DNA of 64,000 nucleotides from Clostridia bacterium UC5.1-1C12. GTDB lineage: Bacteria; Bacillota_I; Bacilli_A; Erysipelotrichales; Erysipelotrichaceae. Both the position numbers and the translations under genes were made by a program. Numbering within the stretch: the first letter of the stretch is position 1; each line of letters begins with the position of its first letter. Shown piece after piece: positions 53,814-64,000 of the stretch. The notes under the pieces were generated by a model, which made no database searches, was not told the DNA's origin, and saw nothing but the letters and a program-made list of their open reading frames with translations. Where the stretch lies: assembly GCA_001305055.1 (NCBI GenBank), contig BBZX01000001.1, forward strand, positions 788,362 through 852,361, given 5' to 3'.

Positions 53814-54263
53814 ATGATCTATGACACATTAGCAAATTATCATTTATATAAAGGCATCAATCCCAATCTTGATGAAGTCATTACATTCATGCAAAGCCAC
53901 GACTTGATGAGGCTTCCCGAAGGTAGAACAATCATTATTGAAGATATCGCTTGGGTTACACGTATGAAGTATTCAACAAAGGCGCAAGCTGACTGCCGAT
54001 TTGAAGCGCATCAGCGTTATGGCGATGTTCAAATCAGCTTAAAGGGCTGTGAGTTCATGGGTTATGCCCCGTTTGATGAAATAACGCCAAGTGAACCCTA
54101 TAATGCTGAAAAGGATATCATCCACGGCACCGGCTCTCCGTTGACCTTATGTCAATTAAGCGGCAGCATGGCGGCAATATTCTTCGCTCATGATGCCCAT
54201 ATGGCTAAGATCAATTCAACCCTTGAAGAAGTAGACAAGCTTTGTTTCAAATTCAAATTATAA
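53814..54263 (+). CDS. YhcH/YjgK/YiaL-family (NanQ-like) protein
   Basis: 149-residue cupin-like protein: MIYDTLANYHLYKGINPNLD, KAQADCRFEAHQRYGDVQIS (metal-ligand HxxxxD/E region) and SGSMAAIFFAHDAHM. The family includes NanQ, an anomerase for sialic acid, and subunits of beta-galactosidase. No sialic-acid gene is nearby. A TACGGAGGCAG site precedes it, and a terminator follows at 54320-54357. Confidence 0.87.
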   Translation: MIYDTLANYHLYKGINPNLDEVITFMQSHDLMRLPEGRTIIIEDIAWVTRMKYSTKAQADCRFEAHQRYGDVQISLKGCEFMGYAPFDEITPSEPYNAEKDIIHGTGSPLTLCQLSGSMAAIFFAHDAHMAKINSTLEEVDKLCFKFKL

Positions 54264-54319
54264 ATTATGTAAAATCAGAGCATGGTCTATCCATTTCCAA
54301 ATGCCCTGATACTGTCAAT

Positions 54320-54357
54320 AAGGAAGCTTCAAGATGAATGAAGTTTCCTTTTTTATT
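54320..54357 (+). terminator. terminator of the YhcH-family gene
   Basis: AAGGAAGCTTCA / TGAAGTTTCCTT hairpin with TTTTTTATT. Confidence 0.7.
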
Positions 54358-55427
54358 ACTGCGGCTTTTTATCAGACAGATAACGGCGGTTATAAAGATA
54401 GGCGGCATCCTCCGGCTTCAGCGCCCCGGCCTTTTCATTCGCCGACCAAGCCTGCTGCCAGTCTTTCAGCTTATCATAACAACAGCACAGACTGATCCAT
54501 GGTATATATCCATAACAGTCAGGGTCAACAAAGCCGCCTGTCATATTAGGCAGCGGCAGCTCACTTGCTAAACGATACCAAAAACCGCCTGCTCCCACTG
54601 TCCCCTTTCATAAAATAACCGCCTAACCCACAGCATACCTCACCTCGCGGCGGCGCATAGAGAAAAGATCGGATCAGACTTTCAGCAGCCGCCTCACCAT
54701 GCCCTAATTGACTGTGACAAACAGCTAATCCCCGACACGCATCAATCTGGTTCTCACTCCAGCCATGAGGGTCTTGAAGAAAAGCCTCATACTGTATAAT
54801 CGCCTCCGCAAACCGTTGATGGTCGGCCAGCTCTCTGGCATAATAAAACTGCTGACGCAGTGTAAGCAGCCCTTCAGCCTTGATCTTTTCCAATATCCGC
54901 AAATTACGCTCAGGATCATTAGCATGCAGCTTATGGTGTTCAATCGCGATGTCGCTCATTAAGCGATGATCGGCATAAGGAATTGTTTCATGAACCGCTC
55001 CCTCCCACTGCAAATGCGCTTCACGACGCAGCAGGCGCTCACGTGGAAAGCTGAAAATCGGTCGGCCTGCCGCATCAAAAGCCGTATGATAGAGCATAAC
55101 AATCATATCATACGAGGGGGTCAATGACTGTTTCAGCGCCAGCAGCTTATCCCGATTCATTTCCGTCAGCACATCATCCGCATCAAGCCAAAGAATATAA
55201 TCCATCGTTGCCTGAGCAAAGGAAAAATTTCTGGCAGCCGCAAAATCATCAATCCAGGGAAAAGTATAAATACTCGCGTGATGCGCCCTAGCAATCGGCA
55301 CCGTCATATCCGTTGAACCGGTATCCACAATAATAATCTCATCCACCGCTGCTTCTACACTGCTTAAACAGCGATCCAACACCGCCTCCTCATTTTTCAC
55401 AATCATGCATAGACTTATCGTAATCAT
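54356..55427 (-). CDS. family 2 glycosyltransferase with C-terminal TPR-like repeats
   Basis: Inverting GT-A transferase. MITISLCMIVKNEEAVLDRC, EIIIVDTGSTDMT (nucleotide site), MDYILWLDADD (DxD metal motif) and HLQWEGAVHETIP. Residues ~200-330 form TPR-like helices (YYARELADHQRFAEAIIQYE); after two T-run breaks near 54606 and 54590 it reads YFYERGQWEQAVFWYRLASE. Similar proteins glycosylate peptides or surface proteins. The collagen-like proteins 7 kb away are possible acceptors (inference). Confidence 0.87.
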
Positions 55428-55646
55428 AAATCATCCCCTTCTGCTCTACCCTATGCGTTTGCCCAAGCATTGTGACAATGAAGTCAAAAAATTTCGAGGT
55501 CAGCTAAGTGCCTGCTTCATATATTACATTTTTATATTACACTTATTAATACAAATAAATAACTTAATTAAATTATTTATTTGTGATATATTTTTAGTTC
55601 TTTAACCATACTATAATATATATATCGGAGGTGTATATAACAATGT

Positions 55647-55862
55647 ATGAAAAGAAAAAGCCAAAGAAAATTCACTGTTACTAAGAAACCTCTATATAAA
55701 GAAGATAAATCAATCAATATGACGATCCGCATCGATAAAGAATTGCAGAAGCAATATGATTTATGGGCAAGCAAAACAAATCGTTCACGAAATGAGCTGA
55801 TGGGCATGGCCTTAGCCTATGCCATTGAAAATATCGAATTTATAGATGATGAACAAGAGTAA
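55647..55862 (+). CDS. ribbon-helix-helix (CopG/Arc-type) small protein
   Basis: 71 residues. Basic N-terminus (KRKSQRKFTVTKK), then SINMTIRIDKELQKQYDLWA (strand and helix) and KTNRSRNELMGMALAYAIEN, a typical RHH. GGAGG is 15 bases upstream of this ATG but well placed for ATG 55643, which is in another frame, so the very N-terminus may be misread. No partner toxin gene follows. Confidence 0.7.
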   Translation: MKRKSQRKFTVTKKPLYKEDKSINMTIRIDKELQKQYDLWASKTNRSRNELMGMALAYAIENIEFIDDEQE

Positions 55863-56160
55863 CGGCTTCATGTATGAATCAATGATATCCTTCAGCCGTC
55901 TTATTCCCCATTTATCTTTTTGTTTTTCCTCAAGCCGCCCCAGCTTGGCGTCAAAAAAAACCGCATGTTAAAGAAATCACCGGCAGCCAGCACCGCAGAT
56001 TTTATTTACTGTAAAAAATTTTTATAATTTCAGGTAAATAAATTTGCTTTTTTTTATATTAATTTTATAATTTTTTTATCTATTTACGCCCATTTTTAAT
56101 CATTTTAACATAAAGAATGATATAATAATAAAAACATATTTTCTAAAAAGAGGTGTCAAA
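55863..56160. other. intergenic, 298 bp, no gene seen
   Basis: AT-rich from 56000 onward, with AAAAAGAGGTGTCAAA as the ribosome-binding site of the next gene. I see no coding stretch or clear riboswitch here. Confidence 0.6.
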
Positions 56161-59100
56161 ATGGGCGAATTTAAAAGAACCAAGCAAAACAATACATCCT
56201 TGGGTGGGGTGTTTGACTGCTTATATGATGAACACTTTACCCTCCTATCGGCAGACGATTCACTCTTTCAGCTGCTCGGCTATACAAGAGATGAATTTTT
56301 AACGCTGTTTCACAACCATTTTATCGAAATAATCTATGCGGAAGAAAAGGCTAATGTCATGCTTGAAATTGATGTTCAATTAAAAAAGGACATGTATTCA
56401 TGTATGAAAATCGACTGGTATGTAAAAACGGTGATTTAAAATGGATATGGATCAGCGCTCAAATACTAAAAAATGACAAGGGTATCCCTTATTTTCACTG
56501 TATATTTCACGATACTACAAAGGAAAAAAACACCTATGAAAACCTGATAATCAGTGAAAACGTTTTCAGGTCATCGTATCACAAACTCAGGATATAATCT
56601 TTGAAATGGATGTCAGAAATAATCATGTCTACTATTCTGATAACTTTGAAAAAAAATTCGGCTATAGGATACCGCTGGATAATTTTCCCGCTTCCATGTT
56701 TGAGGGCGATATTATCTATGAAGAAGATAAGCCTGTTCTTAAGGATGCGTTTCAATCGCTGCGGATGGGCAGCAATGACATGCAATGTGAATATCGGCTG
56801 AAGTATCGGAATCAGGGATATCATTGGGTAGAGGCTAAGACAACTACAATTCGTGATGAGCAAGGCAGGCTATTAAGCATGATCGGTGTCATTACCGATA
56901 TCAACAAAACTAAGGAAACCATACTGCAAACGATTAAGGAAGCCGACTATGATCCTTAACGGGACTTACAACCGCCGCGGCTTTTTGAAGAATTTCGATG
57001 AAATACTGACGAAGTATGATTCCTGTATGCTGCTTTTGATTGACCTAGATGATTTCAAATGGTTCAACGATAACCTCGGACACTTAAAGGGCGATCAAGT
57101 TTTATACAGTGTATCACAGGCTTTGAAGCAGACATTCAAGGATCAGCTGATTGGCCGTTATGGCGGTGATGAGTTTATTATCTGTGCTGTTCAGCCAATG
57201 AGTCAAAATGAGTTAAAGCAAAAGGTCAGGGATATTCAGAATGTATTTTATAATGAATTTTCAGAAGAACAATGCGTCGAATTAGGACTCAGTATCGGAG
57301 CCTGCATGTATCCGCTCCATGGTGATAATTTTCTTTCACTGTTTCACAAAGCTGACGCAGCTATGTATGAGGCTAAGAAAAACGGTAAGCACCAATTTAT
57401 GATGTATGACGATTATGAATGCTTTAAGGCTTTACCTAAAAAGCTGATGAAAAAAAGCTATCACGATCAAAATTTAGAAGCGATTATTGGTTTATTCATG
57501 AACATTCCTGAAAATTGTGATGGTGTGCCAATTCTTTTGGAGCATTTAGGCCAGCTGTTTAATTGTGACAGGATAACGGTTTATAAAAATCAGAAGCAGA
57601 CTTATTGCTGGTGTCTCAAGCCAGATTATGAAATCATGGATAAGATGCCGCCTGCGTCATTGAACGATGAGCAGTGTCACACTGTCTTTTATAATGACAT
57701 TGATACCATAAATCAGCCGGAGTTAAGAGCTTGGTTCAAGCAGCGCAAGACACTCGCGGCTGTTCTCTCACAAGTAAAGGGAAATCAATATGTCAATCTG
57801 ACAATCTGTCTGGAGGACTGTCATACGAAACGCGTAGTAATGGAGGAATCAAAATACAGTATTCAGATGATCTGTGAGTTAGCCGCTGTTCTTATTATTA
57901 GGAAACATGCCATTTTATCACAGGCGCAGGATAATGCCGCGTGGCAGTCTGTCATTATGGATCATTTAGCGGTGGGCGTCTTTACATGCACATCGGACAA
58001 TCGCATCGTCAATATCAATAGCGCTATGATTACCATGCTCGGTTATCAGGATCGAGCCGATTATTTCAATGCCACTCAGGGTATGCTTATGAACAGCATC
58101 TGTCCTGATGATCGGCTTTCAGCGACAGAATCCGTGAAGGAACAGCTTAAAGAAAAGGGAACCTTTGAATGTGAATACCGCATGATGAAAAAGGATGGCA
58201 GCTGGTTCTGGGTCAATGAAAAAGGCAGAAGTATACCCGGTGAACCCAATGAGCAGACTACGATTTCAGTATGTATGGATTTTACACAGCATAAGGAATG
58301 TCAGAATCAGCTGACAATTTATCGAAATAGCAGCAATGGCGGCACCTTTGTCAATTTACTAGATCAAGGCGCGCATACCCTGCTCTATGCCAATGACATC
58401 TTTTATGAGATTTATGATATTACGCCAGCCTCGCTTCAGCAGAAGGAGTACCGATGCTTAAATCTTGTTCATCCTGATGACCGGCAGAAAGTAGATAGTA
58501 TCTTAGAAAATGCTTTAGAACAGCATTTAGAAAATGTGAATTTTGAATTTAGAGCCATTACCGATAAAGGAGTTATCAAGTGGATTCATCTCCATGGCAC
58601 CCTATCCCGACTGGCAGATCAGCCGGTATTAAATGGCTTCATCACAGATAACACATTGGAGCACCAGCTCATCGAACAGCTGGAACATAAAGAAACGCTC
58701 TACCGCACTGCTTTACAGCAATCACATATCAATGTATGGGAATATAATGTTAAAGAAAAGGCCTTGTTCTTAACAGAGAGCGCGGTTGACATGCACTCCT
58801 TAAATATGATTGAATCAAACATCCCTGATTCCATTATTGAAAGAGGCATTATTCATCCAATGAGTATCCCTATTGTTAAAGATATGTATAAAAAGCTAGG
58901 TGAAGGTATACCTAAGATACAGGCTGATGTCTTGACGATCGATAAGGATGGCATCCATTGGTGGTGGGAGCGAATCCATTATCACATGATCTATGATGAG
59001 TTTGGAATGCCTGATACCGCAGTTGCTATCGGAGAAGACGTGACTAAGCAAAAAGAAACGCAGATGCTTTACCAAAAGGAATTATTTTCGCAGGTCATTC

Positions 59101-61701
59101 AAAATAAAGACTTGATTGCTTCCTTTAAGGGAAATATTACTAAGAACCGCATTGATTATATCGAAGGTGTAGCGATTAAGGATTATGAGGTTTTAACCTA
59201 TGATGATATTTTAGATTTACAGAAAAATTCTCTGCCAGCAGTGAGGATGTCTTCAGAGTTCAAAAGTTCTAAGCAAGGAAGCTGTTTTAGAAGCATATTC
59301 ACATGGCAATAACTTCATTACATGTGATTACCGGCGCAAGGACAGACATGGAAATCTGTCATGGGTCAGAGCATTAAGTAAAACCTTCTTAGATGGTAAC
59401 GGCAATGATCTTCATATGCTGGGTGTATTGCAGGATATCGAAACAATCAAGGTGCTTGAAAGTTTGATCCATATTAATGTTGAGAAGGAGCCATTGACCG
59501 GTGTTTATACGAAGAATACCCTAGCTGCAATGATTGATGAAGTTTTAGTACGGGCACCTGCTTATCATAAGCCGTTCGCGCTGCTGCTTTTCCATGTTGA
59601 TTCAAGCAATTTTTCAGCACTTACTGATGATAATATCAATAAAGTATTTTCTGAGCTGGCAAGTCATTTACTTTTATGCTTCTCAAAAAGCAAGCTGGTT
59701 GGTAAGCTGTATGCCGGTGAGTTTGCCGTATTTATTTATAATCATTTCGATGAAATGAGCATTACCCGCTATATCAATGAAATCAGGCAGTCGATGCGGA
59801 TGTATTCAATCATTCCGGGTGTTCAGGAACCTATTGACATTACCTTTGGCGCTGCCATTGACCGTACCTCTAAATCCTTTGATGAATTATATCATAAAGC
59901 AAAGGGAACCATGCAGGATATGTCACAGAGCATCAATTTAGCTAATCAGACAGAGGATGACCGCATTCATATAACACTTGAAAAGGGTGAGGTAGATTTG
60001 GCCGAGTTTATCAATCGTTTCTATTATACGGTAGCTTCTCCGCTCAATACAGTTGAAATCCTAGGTGAAATACGCAGGCTTTATGAATGTGAGCGGGTAT
60101 TCCTATATGATGTTCCCTATCAGCAGCTATATGAAAGCATGGCGGAACACGCACAGCTTCAATCCCTGAAATCGAATGGCAAATTGCTTCTGCACATAGA
60201 TAAGATCAAGCAGTGGGCAATGGATCATGAAGATGGAAGTTTGTTATATCATGAGGAAATGAAGGAGCTGCGCTGCGCGGAAACCCTTTTGGATAGTAAA
60301 GCGGCTTATCTGTTAGTGCCAATGCTGGAAGATAACCAATTAACCGCGGTGATCGGCATTGACGGCGTAAGGCATAATGAGAGCCAGCTCAGGTTTTTAA
60401 AAGCGCTGCAGAGCATCATCATTCATGAATGGCGGCTTTATCGTTTTAAGGAAGAAAGTGAAAGTGATCAGGAGCTTGATCCATTGACCAAGGTTAAAAA
60501 CCGCATCAGCTTTTTCAATTATCATAAAAATCTGCCGGTGGATACCTTGATAGCCATGGGTGTGATCATGGTCGATATAAATGGCTTGAAGGATCTGAAT
60601 AAACGATATGGTTTAAAGTATGGCGATGATATTATGATACGGTTAGCAAATACCTTAACAAGGGAAAATACTGACGCGGATGTCTATCGCTTTGACAGTG
60701 ATGAATTTTTAATGGTTTTTAAAAATATCACGTATGATTCTTTCATTAAGCGTATTACTGATATTAAAGACAAAGCCGAAAAAATTTGCAGTGTTACAGT
60801 GGGTGCCTCATGGGCTGAAAAGCAGATTTCTTTATATAATCTGATTGACAACGCGATTGAACAAAGAGATATGGAAAAGCAGCTGCATCATGGTGAGTTT
60901 GCGATGATTAATAAGAATGACAGCCATGCTCAAGCGCATAAGAAGCTGAATGAAGCGCTCAAAAAGCAATATTTGAAAATGTATCTCCAACAGAAGGTGA
61001 ATAGTGCAAACGGCAATGTAATCGGTGCTGAAGCGCTGATTCGTTATCAAGATACAGAGCATGGTTTGATCGGACCAAATCGGTTTATCCCTTATTTAGA
61101 GATAACCGGATTGATATTCTATGTAGATTTCTTCATCTTTGAAGAAGTACATAAGCTGCTGGCCATGTGGAAAAAGAAGGGTATCGCCCTTATTCCTATA
61201 TCACTGAATTTTTCAAGAGTTACCTTATTGGGCGATCAGCTTGTAGAACGCATGAATCAGATCAATCAGAAATATGATATTGACCGGGATTTGATTGAAA
61301 TTGAAATTACGGAGAATATCGGTGAAATCGAAAGGAATACGGTTATTAAAAAATGCCGTGAAATCAAGGCGGCCGGATATCATCTCGCTTTGGATGATTT
61401 CGGTGCTAAGTTCAGCAATATTGCGATTATTTCAGATATTCAGTTTGATACATTGAAATTTGATAAGGGGTTAGTTGATTATCTGGTTGAGAATGAAAAT
61501 GCCCGGTGGATTTTGGAATCTATCATAAAGCTGTGCCGCAGAATGGATATCTATAATGTTGCGGAGGGTGTTGAGATTAAGGAACAGGTTGATATTCTTG
61601 CGGAGCTGGGGTGTACCTATATTCAGGGGTATATTTATAGCAGACCGGTGATCTTTAACCGTTTCGACACCAGCCATAATTGTCGTGAGCATAAAAAATA
61701 A
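56161..61701 (+). CDS. giant multi-PAS / GGDEF x3 / EAL cyclic-di-GMP protein, frame broken ~6 times
   Basis: About 1,850 residues joined. Order: PAS (SLGGVFDCLYDEHFTLLSAD), PAS (VYYSDNFEKKFGYRIPLDNF), GGDEF1 with DPLTGLYNRRGF and an intact RYGGDEF, a GAF-like region (~ILLEHLGQLFNCDRI), four further PAS domains (e.g. CEYRMMKKDGSWFWVNEKGR), GGDEF2 with degenerate LYAGEFAVF, a second GAF-like part, GGDEF3 with degenerate RFDSDEFLMVF, and EAL with EALIRY, ITENIG, LDDFG, LKFDKG, AEGVE and QGYIY all present. GGDEF1 lacks an RxxD inhibition site (TFKD). Breaks near 56430, 56575, 56955 (two) and 59255. It has no membrane segment, so it is cytoplasmic. Confidence 0.87.
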
Positions 61702-61716
61702 GTATTGAAAATATAA

Positions 61717-61790
61717 AAATGCACCGAGGTCTTGGTATGATTCCCAATGTTGACAGGAAGAGGATCATTAGAATGGGTGCATTTTTATTG
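61717..61790. terminator. bidirectional terminator
   Basis: AAAAATGCACC pairs with GGGTGCATTTTT across a ~50-base loop, between the GGDEF/EAL gene (+) and the collagen-like gene (-). Confidence 0.55.
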
Positions 61791-61806
61791 TTTCGTGTTT
61801 AGAGAT

Positions 61807-62721
61807 TTATCTGTCCAGCTTGAAAATCGTGATTGTCAGCGCACCTTCTCTTGCTGATTCGGTGCTGTTATAAGTCAGATTGAATATGGTTTGATTGACA
61901 ACCTCGATGATAAAGGTGACAGCACCAAAGGCACTTGCATTGGTTGTGCCTGTTTTGAAGTAAACACCATGTTCGAGATGCGCTTTTCCATTGTAGTATG
62001 GAGTAATCTGCATATATGTGTCAGTTCTTAATATGCCTGATACTTCATAGGATATTGAATAATAGCCCGGCTGTAATGTGATCGTGTCGGCACTTGTCAG
62101 CTGGATATTGCCGGTCGGATCTGTGATGCTGCTGCCCATTGGAATTACGGCGGCATTGGTAAATAAAGCGCCAAAATTTATAAAGGAAGCAAAGATACCA
62201 TTACCGCTTGCGCCCGTTGGTCCCATTGGACCTTGAATACCTTGTGGACCCATTGCGCCGGTATTTCCCTGTAAGCCTTGAACGCCTTGCGGGCCCGTTG
62301 GTCCGGTTGCGCCGCGCATACCTTGATTACCTTGGATGCCTTGCGGGCCTATCGGTCCGGTATTACCTCTTAAACCCTGTATACCTTGGGCACCTTGGAT
62401 GCCTTGCGGACCTGTCGGTCCGGTTGGACCCGTTGCGCCGCGCATACCTTGAATACCTTGGATGCCTTGCGGACCCGTCGGTCCGGTATTACCTCTTAAA
62501 CCCTGCATTCCTTGGGCACCTTGATATCCTCGCGGACCCATTGGTCCGGTTGGACCCGTTGCGCCGCGCATACCTTGAATACCTTGATTACCCTGCGGGC
62601 CCATTGGTCCGGTTGGACCTTGGCAGCAGTGCCGACGGCATGAGTTACCGCCGCAGCTGTCCCAATTTTCATCGCTAAACCAATCATCCTGTGAACAGGC
62701 ACCATGATTCTTATAATAATT
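61807..62721 (-). CDS. collagen-like protein with BclA-type C-terminal domain
   Basis: 304 residues. A Cys-rich N-terminus ([20 protein letters not shown]), ~45 Gly-x-y triplets ([14 protein letters not shown] repeats), then a ~125-residue jelly-roll ([37 protein letters not shown]) of BclA/C1q type. No signal peptide. BclA proteins form exosporium or surface hair-like layers and are O-glycosylated. The start follows AGGTGAAAGA. Confidence 0.88.
   Translation of the reverse strand, partial: NYYKNHGACSQDDWFSDENWDSCGGNSCRRHCCQGPTGPMGPQGNQGIQGMRGATGPTGPMGPRGYQGAQGMQGLRGNTGPTGPQGIQGIQGMRGATGPTGPTGPQGIQGAQGIQGLRGNTGPIGPQGIQGNQGMRGATGPTGPQGVQGLQGNTGAMGPQGIQGPMGPTGASGNGIFASFINFGALFTNAAVIPMGSSITDPTGNIQLTSADTITLQPGYYSISYEVSGILRTDTYMQITPYYNGKAHLEHGVYFKTGTTNASAFGAVTFIIEVVNQTIFNLTYNSTESAREGALTITIFKLDR
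62215..62640 (-). repeat. collagen-type Gly-x-y repeat DNA, first gene
   Basis: In-frame imperfect 9-bp/18-bp units encoding [10 protein letters not shown] and related triplets. This is coding repeat and not a CRISPR array. Confidence 0.9.
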
Positions 62722-62829
62722 CATTCTTTCACCTGCTTTCTGAATGAAGCCTTCATTCATTCCATACTATGAAAGAATCTAACTTCCTTTAGTTGTTTCC
62801 CTATAAAAATGCAATCAATTATTTATGTA

Positions 62830-62870
62830 TTCTTCTTATGCGATATTTGCACAAGAAGAATTTTTTAACT
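62830..62870 (+). terminator. plus-oriented hairpin with T-tract at the 3' end of the BclB gene
   Basis: ATTCTTCTTATGC / GCACAAGAAGAAT with one mismatch, followed by TTTTTT on the plus strand. Both neighbouring genes are minus, so it terminates antisense transcription or is a stem at the 3' end of the BclB transcript. Confidence 0.45.
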
Positions 62871-64000
62871 TATCGCAATACCCGCGCTGGCATAGCCAGC
62901 AACTGTATTCACTAAGGATAAGCCTGATGCGGTGGCAGTAAATACCAGCAGCAAGCGTGTTTGATTTGTCACCGCGATATTCAACCCAGTTGTGGTGCCA
63001 GAGGATAATGTGCCGACCGCAATTACACCTGAGATGCTTGGCAATAATGTTACTAAAGCACCAGGAATAGCGGTAAAGCTATTGTTTGGCGTTGCACTGG
63101 CATAAAGCTGAGCTGTGATTGTAATCGAAGTGCCAACTAGAGAGAGAGCCGCTGTTGTACTAAAGAAAGCGGACATGCTCGTAATGATGCCTGAGCGCGG
63201 CATAGAAAAGGCAAAGTTGGTCAGCGTTCCCGCGGCATTTGTTAAATCGATCGTACCTCCCGTTATACTCAGGCCCGGGGCTGATGAACCGAAACCGATA
63301 AAGCCTGGTGTACCAATCAAACCACCGGTAATTGTTGTTAAAGACATAGGTATACCAGAACTGAATGGTATGATTGCTGAGCTGCCGCCGGCACCAGCTG
63401 GGCCGGTTGCGCCGGTGGCTCCCGTATTTCCCGGTAAGCCTTGGACTCCCTGAACACCTTGAACACCGGTTGGGCCGGCTGGACCGGCTGGACCTGTAGC
63501 GCCAGTATTGCCTTGCAAGCCTTGAATACCCCGTTCACCTTGAAGTCCGGTCGGTCCCATCGCGCCAGTAGCTCCAGTGGCACCGTCATGACCCGGCAAG
63601 CCCTGAACACCCTGAACACCTTGAACGCCGGTTGGGCCGGTTGGACCCATTGCGCCAGTGACTCCACTTGGTCCGGTTGGACCAACTAATCCCTGAATGC
63701 CTTGAATACCTTGCGGGCCGATGTTGCCCATTGGGCCTGTGGCTCCCGTATTTCCCGGTATGCCCTGTTCACCATTTATTCCTTGAACACCGGTTGGGCC
63801 GGCTGGTCCCATCGGGCCTTCCGGTCCTGTTGCACCAGTATCACCTTTTAAACCCTGAATGCCTTGGATTCCCTGTGCACCAGTGGCGCCGGCTGGACCC
63901 GTTGCACCTGTATTTCCCGGTAAACCCTGATCACCGCGTTCACCCTGAAGTCCGGTCGGACCCACTTCTCCCATCGGACCTTCCGGTCCTGTTGCACCGG
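62865..64000 (-). CDS. collagen-like protein with BclB-type C-terminal domain, 5' end outside window
   Basis: At least 378 residues, still open at the window edge. Gly-x-y triplets ([31 protein letters not shown]) occupy the visible N-terminal ~200 residues. The C-terminal ~175 residues are a BclB-like exosporium domain rich in Ser, Thr and Gly ([40 protein letters not shown]). It is transcribed toward the BclA-like gene 140 bp downstream. Confidence 0.86.
   Translation of the reverse strand, partial: GATGPEGPMGEVGPTGLQGERGDQGLPGNTGATGPAGATGAQGIQGIQGLKGDTGATGPEGPMGPAGPTGVQGINGEQGIPGNTGATGPMGNIGPQGIQGIQGLVGPTGPSGVTGAMGPTGPTGVQGVQGVQGLPGHDGATGATGAMGPTGLQGERGIQGLQGNTGATGPAGPAGPTGVQGVQGVQGLPGNTGATGATGPAGAGGSSAIIPFSSGIPMSLTTITGGLIGTPGFIGFGSSAPGLSITGGTIDLTNAAGTLTNFAFSMPRSGIITSMSAFFSTTAALSLVGTSITITAQLYASATPNNSFTAIPGALVTLLPSISGVIAVGTLSSGTTTGLNIAVTNQTRLLLVFTATASGLSLVNTVAGYASAGIAIS
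63390..64000 (-). repeat. collagen-type Gly-x-y repeat DNA, second gene
   Basis: In-frame imperfect repeats of Gly-x-y codons continuing past the window edge. Confidence 0.88.

Noticed and set aside
55405..55605. Plus-strand open frame of 66 codons
   Set aside because: It has no ribosome-binding site, overlaps the glycosyltransferase start and is AT-rich noise.
62208..63700. Long open frames on the plus strand and repeat arrays resembling CRISPR
   Set aside because: They are the antisense of collagen Gly-x-y codons; unit lengths are multiples of nine and there are no unique spacers.

Overview
The window looks like part of a gut Bacillota chromosome, most likely Erysipelotrichia (Clostridium innocuum or Holdemania type); that placement is an inference from gene content. 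Supporting content: moderate-to-low GC by eye, strong AGGAGG ribosome-binding sites, BglG/PTS beta-glucoside operons, FMN-binding extracytoplasmic reductases, oleate hydratase and BclA/BclB-like collagen proteins. I see no insertion sequence, CRISPR array or replication origin.

Layout. 1-1.2 kb: ferric-chelate ABC permeases behind a metal-regulator-like operator. 1.3-3.5 kb: a MATE exporter with a guanidine-IV-like leader, then a cytidylate-kinase-like gene. 3.5-10.6 kb: small DNA-repair and hypothetical genes, oleate hydratase, a TetR regulator, an XRE protein with C-terminal repeats and an amidohydrolase. 10.7-14.2 kb: a pyruvate formate-lyase operon (pflA, thioredoxin-like, pflB, separate glycyl-radical domain) under a ZTP riboswitch. 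14.3-17.8 kb: hypothetical genes and a PadR/DUF2812 cluster. 18-23.5 kb: a PTS/GH1/aminotransferase/RidA/DauR-like locus. 23.5-27.5 kb: a broken acetyltransferase and a two-subunit ABC exporter behind a SAM-I-like leader. 27.6-31.9 kb: a two-gene acyl-CoA-dehydratase activase system. 32-34.7 kb: a second MATE with a MerR regulator, and an alkyltransferase. 34.9-38.9 kb: GatZ, MarR and a flavin reductase. 39-45 kb: a beta-glucoside operon (cre, RAT, PTS, GH1, BglG antiterminator, FGGY kinase). 45.2-47.5 kb: tRNA genes duplicated as a 186-bp inverted repeat around an endolysin and an acetyltransferase. 47.5-50.9 kb: an ECF S component, mazF, a GerS/YdcC-like protein and an aspartokinase. 51-53.7 kb: tRNA-Leu and a TPP-riboswitch thiamine-salvage operon. 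54.3-64 kb: a glycosyltransferase, one very large PAS/GGDEF/EAL protein and two collagen-like surface proteins.

The sequence is full of single-base frame breaks, usually in short homopolymers and usually one base too few, inside genes conserved on both sides of the break. I read most of them as assembly errors and annotate the affected genes as one CDS each. The natural split of pyruvate formate-lyase differs: it has its own stop codon, ribosome-binding site and start codon.

The most interesting items are the split pyruvate formate-lyase under a ZTP riboswitch, the tRNA inverted-repeat segment, the PTS-glycosidase-aminotransferase-RidA locus, the SAM-I-like leader on an exporter, the guanidine-IV-like leader with two near-identical loops, and the ~1,850-residue cyclic-di-GMP protein with three GGDEF-type domains and one EAL domain.
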